From positions 1 through 24,378 of the forward strand of contig DAOWJU010000085.1 of the NCBI GenBank assembly GCA_030640215.1: a stretch of 24,378 nucleotides of DNA, in the 5' to 3' direction. Numbering within the stretch: the first letter of the stretch is position 1; each line of letters opens with the position of its first letter. This document shows, one piece after another, positions 1 to 7,142 of this stretch. The position numbers were made by a program, and so were the translations under genes. Below the pieces are notes generated by a model that was not told the DNA's origin, made no database searches, and saw nothing but the letters and a program-made list of their open reading frames with translations. The DNA is from Desulfuromonadales bacterium. Its GTDB lineage: Bacteria > Desulfobacterota > Desulfuromonadia > Desulfuromonadales > BM103.

Positions 1-154
1 AGGCATTAATAACCGTCTTGCCGCGCAGCGTCGGCACCTTCTTGATCTCTCTGGAGTTGACTTCCTTGAAAGCGTCAGCTGTGTCAAGGATCAACTGAAT
101 ATCCTCTTTAGCCAGTTGTTCAATGCCGAGAATGTGTTTGTGCGTAAATGACAT
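1..154 (-). CDS. pyrB: Aspartate carbamoyltransferase, N-terminal part (cut by window edge)
   Basis: Only the first 51 codons are inside the window; the gene runs off position 1. The visible protein starts [19 protein letters not shown] and continues with a stretch ending [13 protein letters not shown], which is the typical amino end of the catalytic chain of aspartate carbamoyltransferase (carbamoyl phosphate plus aspartate to carbamoyl-aspartate, pyrimidine synthesis). A good GGGAGG ribosome-binding site lies 6 nt before the ATG. It begins 18 nt after the pyrR stop, and the pyrR-pyrB order is a known arrangement, so both are probably on one attenuator-controlled mRNA. The active-site residues lie beyond the window. 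Confidence 0.9.
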   Translation of the reverse strand, partial: MSFTHKHILGIEQLAKEDIQLILDTADAFKEVNSREIKKVPTLRGKTVINA

Positions 155-172
155 GCCTTTCCTCCCTGACAG

Positions 173-709
173 TTATGACCTAACTAAACGGACTTCAACC
201 GGATTCTGTTTTTCATCGAAAACAACAACAATGTCCTCTTCACGGGCTGTTGGCACGTTACGGCCCACATAGTCCGAGCGGATCGGCAGTTCACGGTGGC
301 CACGATCGATCAGCACAGCAAGTTGAATCGTGCTCGGACGACCAAAGTCCATCAGAGCATCCATCGCCGAACGAATGGTGCGGCCGGTGTAAAGAACATC
401 ATCAACCAAGACAACATGCTTACCATCCAGAGGGAACGGGATTTCGGTCTTGCCGATCGGCATGCTACCGCGTGCCGCCAGGTCATCGCGATACATGGTG
501 ATGTCAACAGCGCCAAGGGGTACCTCAATCTCTTCTATCGTATTGATGCGCGTCTGCAGAAGACTTGCCAGATGATCACCGCCGGTGCGAATACCAATCA
601 GAGCAAGGTCCTCACTACCCTTATTGTATTCCAGAATTTCATGAGCGATCCTGGTGATAGCGCGGTTTATACCGGCTTTATCCAATATCACAGTTTCTAC
701 CTTGGCCAT
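173..709 (-). CDS. pyrR: Bifunctional pyr operon RNA-binding attenuator / uracil phosphoribosyltransferase PyrR
   Basis: A 178-residue protein of normal PyrR length. The PRPP-binding signature of type I phosphoribosyltransferases, [17 protein letters not shown], is at about residues 98-114, preceded by the family segments [10 protein letters not shown] (about 40-49) and VDITMYRDD (about 68-76). PyrR binds pyr leader RNA when UMP is high and promotes termination; many members also convert uracil plus PRPP to UMP. The ATG follows GGGAGG at a short distance. The gene is first in its operon, directly behind a leader that contains a PyrR-binding loop and an intrinsic terminator, so it should repress itself and pyrB. 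Identification is secure; the size of any uracil phosphoribosyltransferase activity cannot be judged. Confidence 0.97.
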   Translation of the reverse strand: MAKVETVILDKAGINRAITRIAHEILEYNKGSEDLALIGIRTGGDHLASLLQTRINTIEEIEVPLGAVDITMYRDDLAARGSMPIGKTEIPFPLDGKHVVLVDDVLYTGRTIRSAMDALMDFGRPSTIQLAVLIDRGHRELPIRSDYVGRNVPTAREEDIVVVFDEKQNPVEVRLVRS

Positions 710-758
710 TTTCTTCCTCCCGTAGATTAGTCTGAACCAGTGAACTTAGCTTCAGGAC

Positions 759-790
759 AAAAAAATACCTTTCCGTCGATTACGAAAAGG
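759..790 (-). terminator. Attenuator terminator in the pyrR leader
   Basis: On the minus strand an 8-bp stem (CCTTTTCG with CGGAAAGG, one G-U pair, loop TAATCGA) at 768-790 is followed directly by TATTTTTTT. It lies about 50 nt before the pyrR start and downstream of the PyrR-binding loop, as expected for the terminator of a PyrR attenuator. An alternative pairing is visible: AGGUC (846-842) in the PyrR loop can pair with GACCU (798-794), and AGAG just before it with CUUU in the 5' arm of the terminator. That would act as antiterminator. This folding was done by eye. Confidence 0.85.
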
Positions 791-838
791 CACAGGTCTT
801 GTTTTGGGTACTTATGTAAGTCATTTTGAGCCACCCTT

Positions 839-858
839 ACCGACCTCTCTGGATCGGC
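839..858 (-). promoter_or_regulatory. PyrR-binding RNA hairpin (anti-antiterminator)
   Basis: Read on the minus strand, a 5-bp stem (GCCGA with UCGGU, ending in a G-U pair) holds the loop UCCAGAGAGG. This matches the conserved core of the Bacillus PyrR-binding loop (ARUCCNGNGAGGYU); the flanking A-U pair of that consensus is replaced here by G-C, which keeps the pairing. It sits about 30 nt after the predicted transcription start and 50 nt before the terminator. PyrR binding here would free the terminator and stop pyr transcription when UMP is high. Confidence 0.85.
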
Positions 859-892
859 TTAAAAGGAGACGTTTCTACGTCAAATTTTCAGT

Positions 893-921
893 AATATAGC
901 AAGGAGAAAATAGCGAGTCAA
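893..921 (-). promoter_or_regulatory. Sigma70 promoter of pyrR-pyrB
   Basis: TTGACT (916-921) and TATATT (893-898) are separated by exactly 17 nt on the minus strand. The predicted start is near 886, giving a leader of about 177 nt that contains a small 5' hairpin (868-881), the PyrR loop and the attenuator terminator. Confidence 0.8.
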
Positions 922-966
922 CAAAAACAAAAACAGGCAGCACGCAGTCAGTCAGCTACGCATTGA

Positions 967-1626
967 TCAGTCGATCATCCGCCCGATACGACTCCATCGC
1001 GGCATAAACTTCTCACTATTCCAAGACCAGTATTTAATGAAAGCCTTGCCTTTGATGGCTGAACGGTCAACAAATCTCCAGAAGCGACTATCGTAGGAAC
1101 GGTCTCGATTATCACCCATAACGAAATAATTGTCCGCTGGCACTGTAATTAAGGGCATGTTGTCACGTGGGCCAGCGGTCATATTGCCATCCTTGTAGAC
1201 AGCCTCAGGGGTCAAATACCGCTCACCATTGACGTAGACGTTCTTGTTGCGAATCTGAATCTTATCACCAGGAACACCAATCACTCTTTTGATGAAATCA
1301 CGACGATTGAAATAAGACTTGTCCTTATCTTCTGGAAATTCAAAAACAATGACGTCACCTCGCTCAGGATCACGTATTGAGAGGATCGGATCATCACTGA
1401 ACGGTACCTGGAGGCCATAGATAAATTTGCTTACCAGAAGATGATCCCCAATCAGCAAGGTGTCTTCCATTGAACCGGATGGGATTTTAAATGCCTGTAT
1501 CACAAAGGTACGGATGATCAAGGCCAGGATTGCCGCCACAATCAATGCTTCGCTCCAATCACGCAACTGCGATTTTTTTGGCTTGGGTTGCTGGTCTGCA
1601 ACCTTGTCTTTCGAGAAGAACTTCAT
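967..1626 (-). CDS. lepB: Signal peptidase I
   Basis: A 219-residue type I signal peptidase (family S26) that removes signal peptides from exported proteins at the outer face of the cytoplasmic membrane. One membrane segment lies at about residues 25-45. The catalytic serine is Ser52 in IPSGSMEDTL and the general-base lysine is Lys113 in RRDFIKRVIGVPGD; box E appears as MGDNRDRSYDSR. One N-terminal anchor and 219 residues fit the shorter form of the family. The start lies 3 nt after the lepA stop and its AAGGA site is inside the end of lepA, so the two are very likely translated from one mRNA, the same order as in many proteobacteria. Confidence 0.97.
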   Translation of the reverse strand: MKFFSKDKVADQQPKPKKSQLRDWSEALIVAAILALIIRTFVIQAFKIPSGSMEDTLLIGDHLLVSKFIYGLQVPFSDDPILSIRDPERGDVIVFEFPEDKDKSYFNRRDFIKRVIGVPGDKIQIRNKNVYVNGERYLTPEAVYKDGNMTAGPRDNMPLITVPADNYFVMGDNRDRSYDSRFWRFVDRSAIKGKAFIKYWSWNSEKFMPRWSRIGRMID

Positions 1627-1629
1627 TAT

Positions 1630-3432
1630 TTACTTTTCCTTGACTTTTAATATGGCGAGAAAGGCTTCCTGGGGTAGCTCGACATTGCCGACCTGCTTCA
1701 TGCGTTTTTTGCCTTCCTTCTGCTTTTCAAGCAGCTTGCGTTTACGGGATATGTCGCCGCCATAACACTTTGCCGTAACGTCTTTACGTAAAGCTTTCAC
1801 TGTTTCACGAGCAATCACCTTGTTGCCGATTGCTGCCTGGATTGCCACCTCAAATTGCTGACGCGGAATAAATTCCTTCATCTTAGAGACCAGGTCACGG
1901 CCACGGTACTGAGCTTTGTCGCGATGGACAATCAAAGAGAGTGCATCGACAAGTTCACCGTTGATGAGAATATTGAGGCGCACCAGCTCGCTTGGGCGGT
2001 AGTCGAGATGTTCATAATCGAGGGAAGCGTAGCCACGCGACAGGCTCTTGAGACGGTCAAAGAAATCGAGGACGATTTCGTTGAGCGGTAGTTCGTAAAT
2101 AACCATGACACGATTTGCAGTGAGATACTTGATCTCGCGCTGTACGCCACGCTTCTCTTCGCAGAGAGCCAGCACCGCACCGACAAACTCGTTGGGCACG
2201 TGCACTGAAGAAAGGATGAATGGCTCCTCAATATGATCTATATTCTGGACGTCGGGGAGTTTGTTGGCGCTATCGACATTGATCACTTCGCCTTTTAGGG
2301 TGGTGACACGATAGACAACCGTTGGTGCGGTCGTAATCAGATCAACACCGAATTCCCTTTCCAGACGCTCCTGGATGATCTCCATGTGTAGCAGGCCAAG
2401 GAAGCCGCAGCGAAAACCGAAGCCAAGGGCCATCGAGTTTTCCGGCTCAAAAGAGAATGAGCTGTCATTGAGGCGCAGTTTTTCCATGGCGTCACGCAAA
2501 TCTTCATAATCACCAGAGTCGATCGGATAGAGACCGGAGAAGACCATCGGCTTGACTTCTTTAAAGCCTGGCAGCGCTTGTTCTGCAGGCCTGCGGACAT
2601 GAGTAATGGTGTCGCCGACCTTGGCATCCTGAATCACCTTGATACTGGCGGTTATAAAGCCGACCTCTCCTGCTGTCAGTTCATTCACCGCCAACGTGTG
2701 TGGGGCAAAGACACCGACTTTCAGGACCTCATATTCTGTGCGACTGGCCATCAGGCGAATCTTGTCACCCTTTTTTAAAGAACCGTCAACCACCCGCACG
2801 AGAACAATAACACCCTGGTAAGGGTCGTACCAGGAATCGAAGATCAGAGCTTTAAGGGGCGCGTCAGGATCACCTTGAGGCGCCGGAATTTTCTTGACGA
2901 TGGCCTCAAGAATCTCATCAATGCCAATACCCGCTTTGGCACTGGCAGCCACGGCATCACTGGCGTCAAGACCGATAATCTCTTCAATCTCAGCGCGCAC
3001 CTTTTCAGGGTCTGCGCTAGGCAGATCAATTTTGTTCAAAACCGGAAAAACTTCCAGTTCCTCGTCGATCGCCAGATATACATTAGCCAGCGTCTGTGCC
3101 TCGACCCCCTGGGCGGCATCGACGACCAGCAAGGCTCCCTCACAAGCAGAGAGAGAACGGCTGACTTCATAAGTGAAGTCGACATGGCCCGGTGTGTCAA
3201 TCAGGTTGAGAATGTATTCCTGACCGTCGACTGCGGTATAATTCAGACGTACGGCCTGAGCCTTGATGGTGATACCGCGCTCACGTTCGAGGTCCATTTT
3301 ATCGAGGAACTGGTCAGTTTTATCACGGTCTGAAAGCGTACCGGTGACTTCAAGAAGACGGTCCGCCAGCGTCGATTTACCGTGGTCAATATGGGCAATA
3401 ATGGAAAAGTTGCGAATTTGTGACTGTTTCAT
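1630..3432 (-). CDS. lepA: Elongation factor 4 (ribosomal back-translocase) LepA
   Basis: A 600-residue translational GTPase of normal length. The G1 motif AHIDHGKST is at about residues 13-21, G3 DTPGH and G4 NKID follow, and the C-terminal domain ends in basic [16 protein letters not shown]. LepA acts on ribosomes, where it has been linked to back-translocation under stress and to initiation or assembly of the small subunit. The start fits the family ([20 protein letters not shown]) and no other in-frame start exists before an upstream stop, but the nearest AAGGA is about 16 nt away, so initiation may be weak. It is followed after 3 nt by lepB. No strong promoter was found upstream. Confidence 0.98.
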   Translation of the reverse strand: MKQSQIRNFSIIAHIDHGKSTLADRLLEVTGTLSDRDKTDQFLDKMDLERERGITIKAQAVRLNYTAVDGQEYILNLIDTPGHVDFTYEVSRSLSACEGALLVVDAAQGVEAQTLANVYLAIDEELEVFPVLNKIDLPSADPEKVRAEIEEIIGLDASDAVAASAKAGIGIDEILEAIVKKIPAPQGDPDAPLKALIFDSWYDPYQGVIVLVRVVDGSLKKGDKIRLMASRTEYEVLKVGVFAPHTLAVNELTAGEVGFITASIKVIQDAKVGDTITHVRRPAEQALPGFKEVKPMVFSGLYPIDSGDYEDLRDAMEKLRLNDSSFSFEPENSMALGFGFRCGFLGLLHMEIIQERLEREFGVDLITTAPTVVYRVTTLKGEVINVDSANKLPDVQNIDHIEEPFILSSVHVPNEFVGAVLALCEEKRGVQREIKYLTANRVMVIYELPLNEIVLDFFDRLKSLSRGYASLDYEHLDYRPSELVRLNILINGELVDALSLIVHRDKAQYRGRDLVSKMKEFIPRQQFEVAIQAAIGNKVIARETVKALRKDVTAKCYGGDISRKRKLLEKQKEGKKRMKQVGNVELPQEAFLAILKVKEK

Positions 3433-3788
3433 AGAGTAAAAGATGTATTCCTTGCAGCCAAGGTTTATCGGTGACTAGCAGCCACCTCATTGATTGTCCG
3501 ACAGTCTAGACCTACGGATAATTTAACGAACTGGTATAATTTTGAAGAACAATGAAAAATATCGGAATCTTGCGGGTTTGTAAAGGCGCAAAAAGCAGGA
3601 ACCTCACGATGGTCCATTTTATGAGAGTCACAAACAGAGCGGTCTGGCTTTGTTCTTGCTTTGCAGGCATGGGCCTGATTAAGATGAATCTTATGTAACG
3701 AATAGAGAGAGAGATACCTCAACAGGTCAGACAAAGTCGTAAAGGTCTGGCGTAAAGCACCGTAATAAGCCAGGGAGCTCTATACATA
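3433..3788. other. 356-bp divergent intergenic region
   Basis: This region separates lepA (minus) from the acyl-CoA ligase (plus). The only convincing signal is an extended -10 on the plus strand (3532-3540). A short hairpin (CAGGC-ATGG-GCCTG) lies near 3664-3677. Open reading frames of 89 codons (minus) and 48 codons (plus) are present but have no ribosome-binding site or recognisable sequence, so they are not called. Confidence 0.5.
3532..3540 (+). promoter_or_regulatory. Extended -10 promoter candidate for the acyl-CoA ligase
   Basis: TGGTATAAT is a perfect TGn-TATAAT extended -10 element; no good -35 is present at 16-18 nt. Transcription would start near 3547, leaving a leader of about 240 nt before the ligase start. 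It could also drive a separate small RNA. Confidence 0.45.
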
Positions 3789-5651
3789 ATGTCATTAATT
3801 ATCGAGATGCTGCAGGAAAGCTGTCGGAAACAGCCCCAGAAAACGGCGCTACGCTACAAGATGGCGGGTTGCTGGAATGATTACAGTTACGATCTGATAT
3901 GGCAAACGTCCAACCATGTTGCCGCTGGACTCTCTGAATGGGGACTTGGGGATGGTGAACGCGTTGCCCTCTTGGCCCCCTCTTCCCCGGTCTGGGTGAT
4001 GGCTTACTTCGGAATCCTTAAAAGCAACGCCATTGCCGTGCCGATTGACAAGGACCTCAAACAGGGAGAGCTTCGCCACATTCTTGCTGATTGCGGTGCC
4101 CGCGTACTCTTCACTGAGCAACACTTTCTCGAAACAATCCTTGATATCGCGGAGAGCTTGCCCTCCCTTGAGAAAATAGTCCTGCTGAATCATGGTCCTA
4201 CCAAGGACGGTTTACTTTCACCTCGGGCCGAAAATGCCTTGGCATCACTGGTTAGTGAATGGCGTCGACTCAGTCATCAATACCAGATTAACAATGCTGA
4301 CAAAGAGAAATTCGAAAGCTTGGCTGAAGGTTTTCAAAGATTGATCGTGCCAGAAGCAATCAAGCCAGGAGAGGAAAAGAAAAATTTCTTTTCACGCCTG
4401 CTGCACGCCCGCAACAAGGAGCTGCCACTCTTCAGTGTAGAGTCCTTAGACGATTTCCAAAAAGCTTCACCACCCCCAATCTTGCAAGGTGAGTCGTACG
4501 ACCCTGCAGTCATTCTCTATACCTCGGGTACAACAGGCCGAGCCAAGGGGGCCATGCTGAGTCATGCGAACATCACCAGCAATGTCCGTGCTGCGGTGGA
4601 GCTTTTTGAACTTGATGCCAGCATGCACACCCTCTCCTTTCTACCTATCAACCATGTCTTCGAGTTGGTCGCTGGCATCATCCTGCCGCTCTCGGTGGGT
4701 GGGACTGTTTCCTTTGCTGAAAGTTTGCGGAAATTGGGTGACAACCTCGGCGAAGTCAAACCAAACTTCCTGCTTGGTGTCCCGGCGGTTTTCCGCTTAC
4801 TTGCCGACCGCATGTCACGCAAGATTGAAAGCCAGAAGATATCGCAAGTTCTTTACAATTTTGCCCCAACCCGATCATTTGTCACCAAGAAAGTCCGAGC
4901 AGCGTTTGGTGGCAATCCTGTATTCATTAGTGGCGGTGCAGCGCTCGATCCGGTCATAGCATCAAAACTCACGGATCTTGGCCTCAACGTTTACCAGGGT
5001 TACGGCATTACAGAGACCTCGCCGGTCATTGCAGTGGAGACTCCCCAGGTGAAACGCCTGGGCACCGTTGGCAGGCCGATGCCGGGCATCGAGGTCAAAA
5101 TTCATGAGCCAAACGGTGAAGGCGTTGGTGAAATCTGGGCAAAGGGACCAAATATAATGCTCGGTTACTACAACAACCAGGAAGCCACCAACGAAGCAAT
5201 TACGGATGGCTGGTATCATACCGGTGACCTGGGTCGTGTCGAAGCCGATGGCTATCTGGCAATCTGCGGGAGGGTCAAGAATCTGATTGTTACGGCAAAT
5301 GGCAAGAACGTTTACCCGGAGGAAGTGGAAAACGAGGTATCAAACAGCCCTTTCATTGCAGAAATCATGGTTTACGGCCATAAAGTTGATAATGTCTCTG
5401 AGGAAGTTTATGCCATGATCTACCCGGATCAGGACGCACTTGACGCTTATGCTGCAGAGACTGGTTCAGCTCCTTTTGGCCCACGGGAAATCGAGAGTCA
5501 TATTCGCAAAGAGGTTCTGGAGCGAGGTAAGAATTTGGCTGACTACAAAAGGATTAAACGCTTCACCCTGCGTGATATTGAGTTTCCCAAAACCACGACA
5601 CGCAAGATCAAACGTTTTGTTGTGGAGGCGGACATTGATGCAGAAGTTTAA
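3789..5651 (+). CDS. Long-chain acyl-CoA synthetase (AMP-dependent synthetase/ligase family)
   Basis: A 620-residue adenylate-forming enzyme, expected to activate fatty acids with ATP and CoA on the cytoplasmic face. The P-loop LYTSGTTGRAKGAMLSH is at about 240-256, GYGITETSPV at about 403, YHTGDLG at about 475, the hinge GRVKNLIVTANGKNVYP at about 493-509, and the A10 lysine region TTTRKIKR near 602. All catalytic motifs are present. The overall pattern resembles FadD15-type bacterial long-chain ligases, but the exact chain length is not readable. About 70-90 charged residues (roughly 140-225) lie between the N-terminal part and the P-loop, more than in many relatives. AGGGAG lies about 11 nt before the chosen ATG; M7 is a possible later start. 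It stands alone, with no beta-oxidation genes beside it. Confidence 0.9.
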   Translation: MSLIIEMLQESCRKQPQKTALRYKMAGCWNDYSYDLIWQTSNHVAAGLSEWGLGDGERVALLAPSSPVWVMAYFGILKSNAIAVPIDKDLKQGELRHILADCGARVLFTEQHFLETILDIAESLPSLEKIVLLNHGPTKDGLLSPRAENALASLVSEWRRLSHQYQINNADKEKFESLAEGFQRLIVPEAIKPGEEKKNFFSRLLHARNKELPLFSVESLDDFQKASPPPILQGESYDPAVILYTSGTTGRAKGAMLSHANITSNVRAAVELFELDASMHTLSFLPINHVFELVAGIILPLSVGGTVSFAESLRKLGDNLGEVKPNFLLGVPAVFRLLADRMSRKIESQKISQVLYNFAPTRSFVTKKVRAAFGGNPVFISGGAALDPVIASKLTDLGLNVYQGYGITETSPVIAVETPQVKRLGTVGRPMPGIEVKIHEPNGEGVGEIWAKGPNIMLGYYNNQEATNEAITDGWYHTGDLGRVEADGYLAICGRVKNLIVTANGKNVYPEEVENEVSNSPFIAEIMVYGHKVDNVSEEVYAMIYPDQDALDAYAAETGSAPFGPREIESHIRKEVLERGKNLADYKRIKRFTLRDIEFPKTTTRKIKRFVVEADIDAEV

Positions 5652-5716
5652 AAGTGTTTAAGACAAAAGATTTCAATTCGCCTCAAGCAACATCGCATGG
5701 CCTTGAAGTTATTATT

Positions 5717-5744
5717 TTGATTTCTGAATAAATACTGGTAACAT
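5717..5744 (+). promoter_or_regulatory. Promoter candidate of the cold-shock gene
   Basis: TTGATT (5717-5722), 16 nt, TAACAT (5739-5744), with TG at 5736-5737 forming an extended -10. Transcription from about 5751 would give a leader of about 155 nt, similar in size to the long leaders of cspA-type genes, which often control translation in the cold. Confidence 0.5.
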
Positions 5745-5788
5745 AGAGAGGTTACGCGTTTTTTGTGCATTTTTCGCCGCCATCAGTT

Positions 5789-5801
5789 TGACACGGTGTC
5801 A
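5789..5801. repeat. Perfect 13-bp palindrome TGACAC-G-GTGTCA in the cold-shock gene leader
   Basis: TGACAC and GTGTCA are exact inverted repeats around a single G. A TTGACA (5788-5793) overlaps the left arm but has no good -10 at 17 nt. It could be an operator or part of the cold-shock leader structure; the loop of one base makes a DNA-binding site more likely than an RNA hairpin. Low certainty of function. Confidence 0.5.
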
Positions 5802-5905
5802 GCAATGGTCAGAACAAACAGATCCAAAAGGGCTGTGCGTTTTACTTATTTTTGGGCGATCGGAAGTTGCACAACATAAGTCCCATCGGGGAATTTGGAG
5901 GAAAA

Positions 5906-6106
5906 ATGGCAGAAGGCACAGTGAAATGGTTTAACGATGCAAAGGGTTTTGGTTTTATCGAGCAGGACAATGGACCAGACGTGTTTGTTCACTTTTCAGA
6001 GATTCAGGGAGATGGTTTTAAATCTCTCGCTGAAGGTGATCGCGTAAGCTTTGATGTTACTGAAGGCCAGAAAGGTCCACAGTCGTCAAATGTAAACAAA
6101 ATTTAA
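5906..6106 (+). CDS. Cold-shock protein (CspA family)
   Basis: A 66-residue single cold-shock domain beginning [20 protein letters not shown]1 (KGFGFIEQ) and RNP2 (VFVHFSEI) are intact, so it should bind single-stranded RNA/DNA as an RNA chaperone. The reading frame is open 54 nt further upstream, but this ATG has GGAGG 5 nt before it and matches the family start exactly. A leader of about 150 nt precedes it and a strong terminator follows 25 nt after the stop, so it is monocistronic. Whether it is cold-induced or constitutive cannot be told from the protein. Confidence 0.97.
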   Translation: MAEGTVKWFNDAKGFGFIEQDNGPDVFVHFSEIQGDGFKSLAEGDRVSFDVTEGQKGPQSSNVNKI

Positions 6107-6130
6107 GTTAAATTTGCACTGACTTAGTAA

Positions 6131-6164
6131 AAACACCCTGCGGCCTCCGCAGGGTGTTTTTTTT
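6131..6164 (+). terminator. Intrinsic terminator, usable in both directions
   Basis: Perfect 13-bp stem AAACACCCTGCGG / CCGCAGGGTGTTT with a CCT loop, running into eight T on the plus strand. On the minus strand it ends in five T, so it can serve both the cold-shock gene and the convergent rhodanese gene. Confidence 0.95.
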
Positions 6165-6192
6165 GTGCAGAGTGTTTTGTACTTTGAACGAT

Positions 6193-6933
6193 TTATATAG
6201 CCTGTTTGACAGGACGACCATCTAAGACCCATTGTTGTAAACCACCATCGACAATGACGACGTCTTTAAACCCTTTGCCAATCAGGTAGCGTGCTGCGGT
6301 AGGAGCCCTTTCCCCCTTAAGACACATGACAATAATCTGCTTGTCTGGATCCAGCTTAGATGCCCGCAGGTGTAGCTCACCCAACGGGATGTGGATCCGC
6401 TTGGCATGATCTATGTAAAATTTACGTGCATCAACAGTGAGATTAATATCGACAAGGACCACAGGATCGTTGGCTAATTTATTGGCCAACGCCGAGACAG
6501 AGATCTTCTTCACATCAACATCAGGAAGTTTTTCAATCGTAACCGTTGGATAACCAGCAGCTGTCCATCCGGGCAATCCAGCACGAAAAGCGTAGACATT
6601 CTTGTAACCAAGAGCCACAGCTTTCCCTGCTGCGCGCCAGGAAGCAACGCACTTTAACCCAAGACAATAGAATACAAGCTTGCGTGACTTGTCTTCCGGT
6701 AAGCTTGCCTGCAAATCTTCCATCTGAATATTTACAGAATCTTCAATATGAAGGTTGTCAAACTCAATTGGACTTAGCGGAAAAACCACCAGTGCATTGT
6801 CAGCTTCCATCATTTTTTTAACAGTCGCAGCATCTACCTCCACATATTCCTTCGCTGCAGCAAAAGTGCTGATTGTGACCATGAACAACGTTAAGAGTCC
6901 TGCTACGACCAGCTGTCTACCATTCTTGAACAT
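6193..6933 (-). CDS. Exported protein with two rhodanese domains
   Basis: A 246-residue protein starting MFKNGRQLVVAGLLTLF, with an N-terminal signal peptide (cleavage probably after the AAA before KEYVEV). Two rhodanese folds follow. The first has the loop YCLGLKCVAS at about residues 88-97; the second has MCLKGERAPTA near 204-214. Both keep a candidate catalytic cysteine, and the second loop fits the classical CxxGxR pattern. Sulfur transfer in the periplasm is therefore possible; substrate unknown. The frame extends to a GTG at 6945, but the ATG at 6933 has GGAGAAGG in front and is preferred. It has its own promoter (6980-7008) and shares a terminator with the cold-shock gene. Confidence 0.9.
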   Translation of the reverse strand: MFKNGRQLVVAGLLTLFMVTISTFAAAKEYVEVDAATVKKMMEADNALVVFPLSPIEFDNLHIEDSVNIQMEDLQASLPEDKSRKLVFYCLGLKCVASWRAAGKAVALGYKNVYAFRAGLPGWTAAGYPTVTIEKLPDVDVKKISVSALANKLANDPVVLVDINLTVDARKFYIDHAKRIHIPLGELHLRASKLDPDKQIIVMCLKGERAPTAARYLIGKGFKDVVIVDGGLQQWVLDGRPVKQAI

Positions 6934-6979
6934 AACCTTCTCCACTCATCTTGATAGTTGAGACGACATTGTCCTGAGG

Positions 6980-7008
6980 ATTATAGGTATTTAATTATTT
7001 CAAGCCAA
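6980..7008 (-). promoter_or_regulatory. Sigma70 promoter of the tandem rhodanese gene
   Basis: TTGGCT (7003-7008), 17 nt, TATAAT (6980-6985) on the minus strand; start predicted near 6973, about 40 nt before the ATG. Confidence 0.75.
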
Positions 7009-7034
7009 CACTTTTCTTGATTAAACTGTTTTGG

Positions 7035-7064
7035 CAGAAAAATAATGATGAGGGGAAATCATCA
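7035..7064 (-). terminator. Weak terminator candidate after the DUF255 gene
   Basis: A 6-bp stem TGATGA / TCATCA with a 7-nt loop (7046-7064) followed on the minus strand by TTATTTTT. The stem is short and A/T-rich, so efficiency is doubtful. It lies 79 nt beyond the stop at 7143 and before the next promoter. Confidence 0.4.
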
Positions 7065-7142
7065 GAAGGGATTTATCAAGAAAATAACAACTATAGAATG
7101 ATGACACCATGTCTGCCCTGTAAGTTCATTCAAGTCACGGAT

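Noticed and set aside
296..730. 144-codon plus-strand frame across pyrR
   Set aside because: Antisense to pyrR, which is unambiguous; no start signals.
922..966. Terminator of lepB in the T-rich stretch before the pyrR promoter
   Set aside because: T-rich on the minus strand, but no convincing stem precedes it.
3552..3698. 48-codon plus-strand frame just after the extended -10
   Set aside because: No ribosome-binding site; would be almost leaderless; no recognisable sequence.
3465..3734. 89-codon minus-strand frame in the lepA-ligase gap
   Set aside because: No ribosome-binding site, no recognisable motif, and composition like non-coding sequence.
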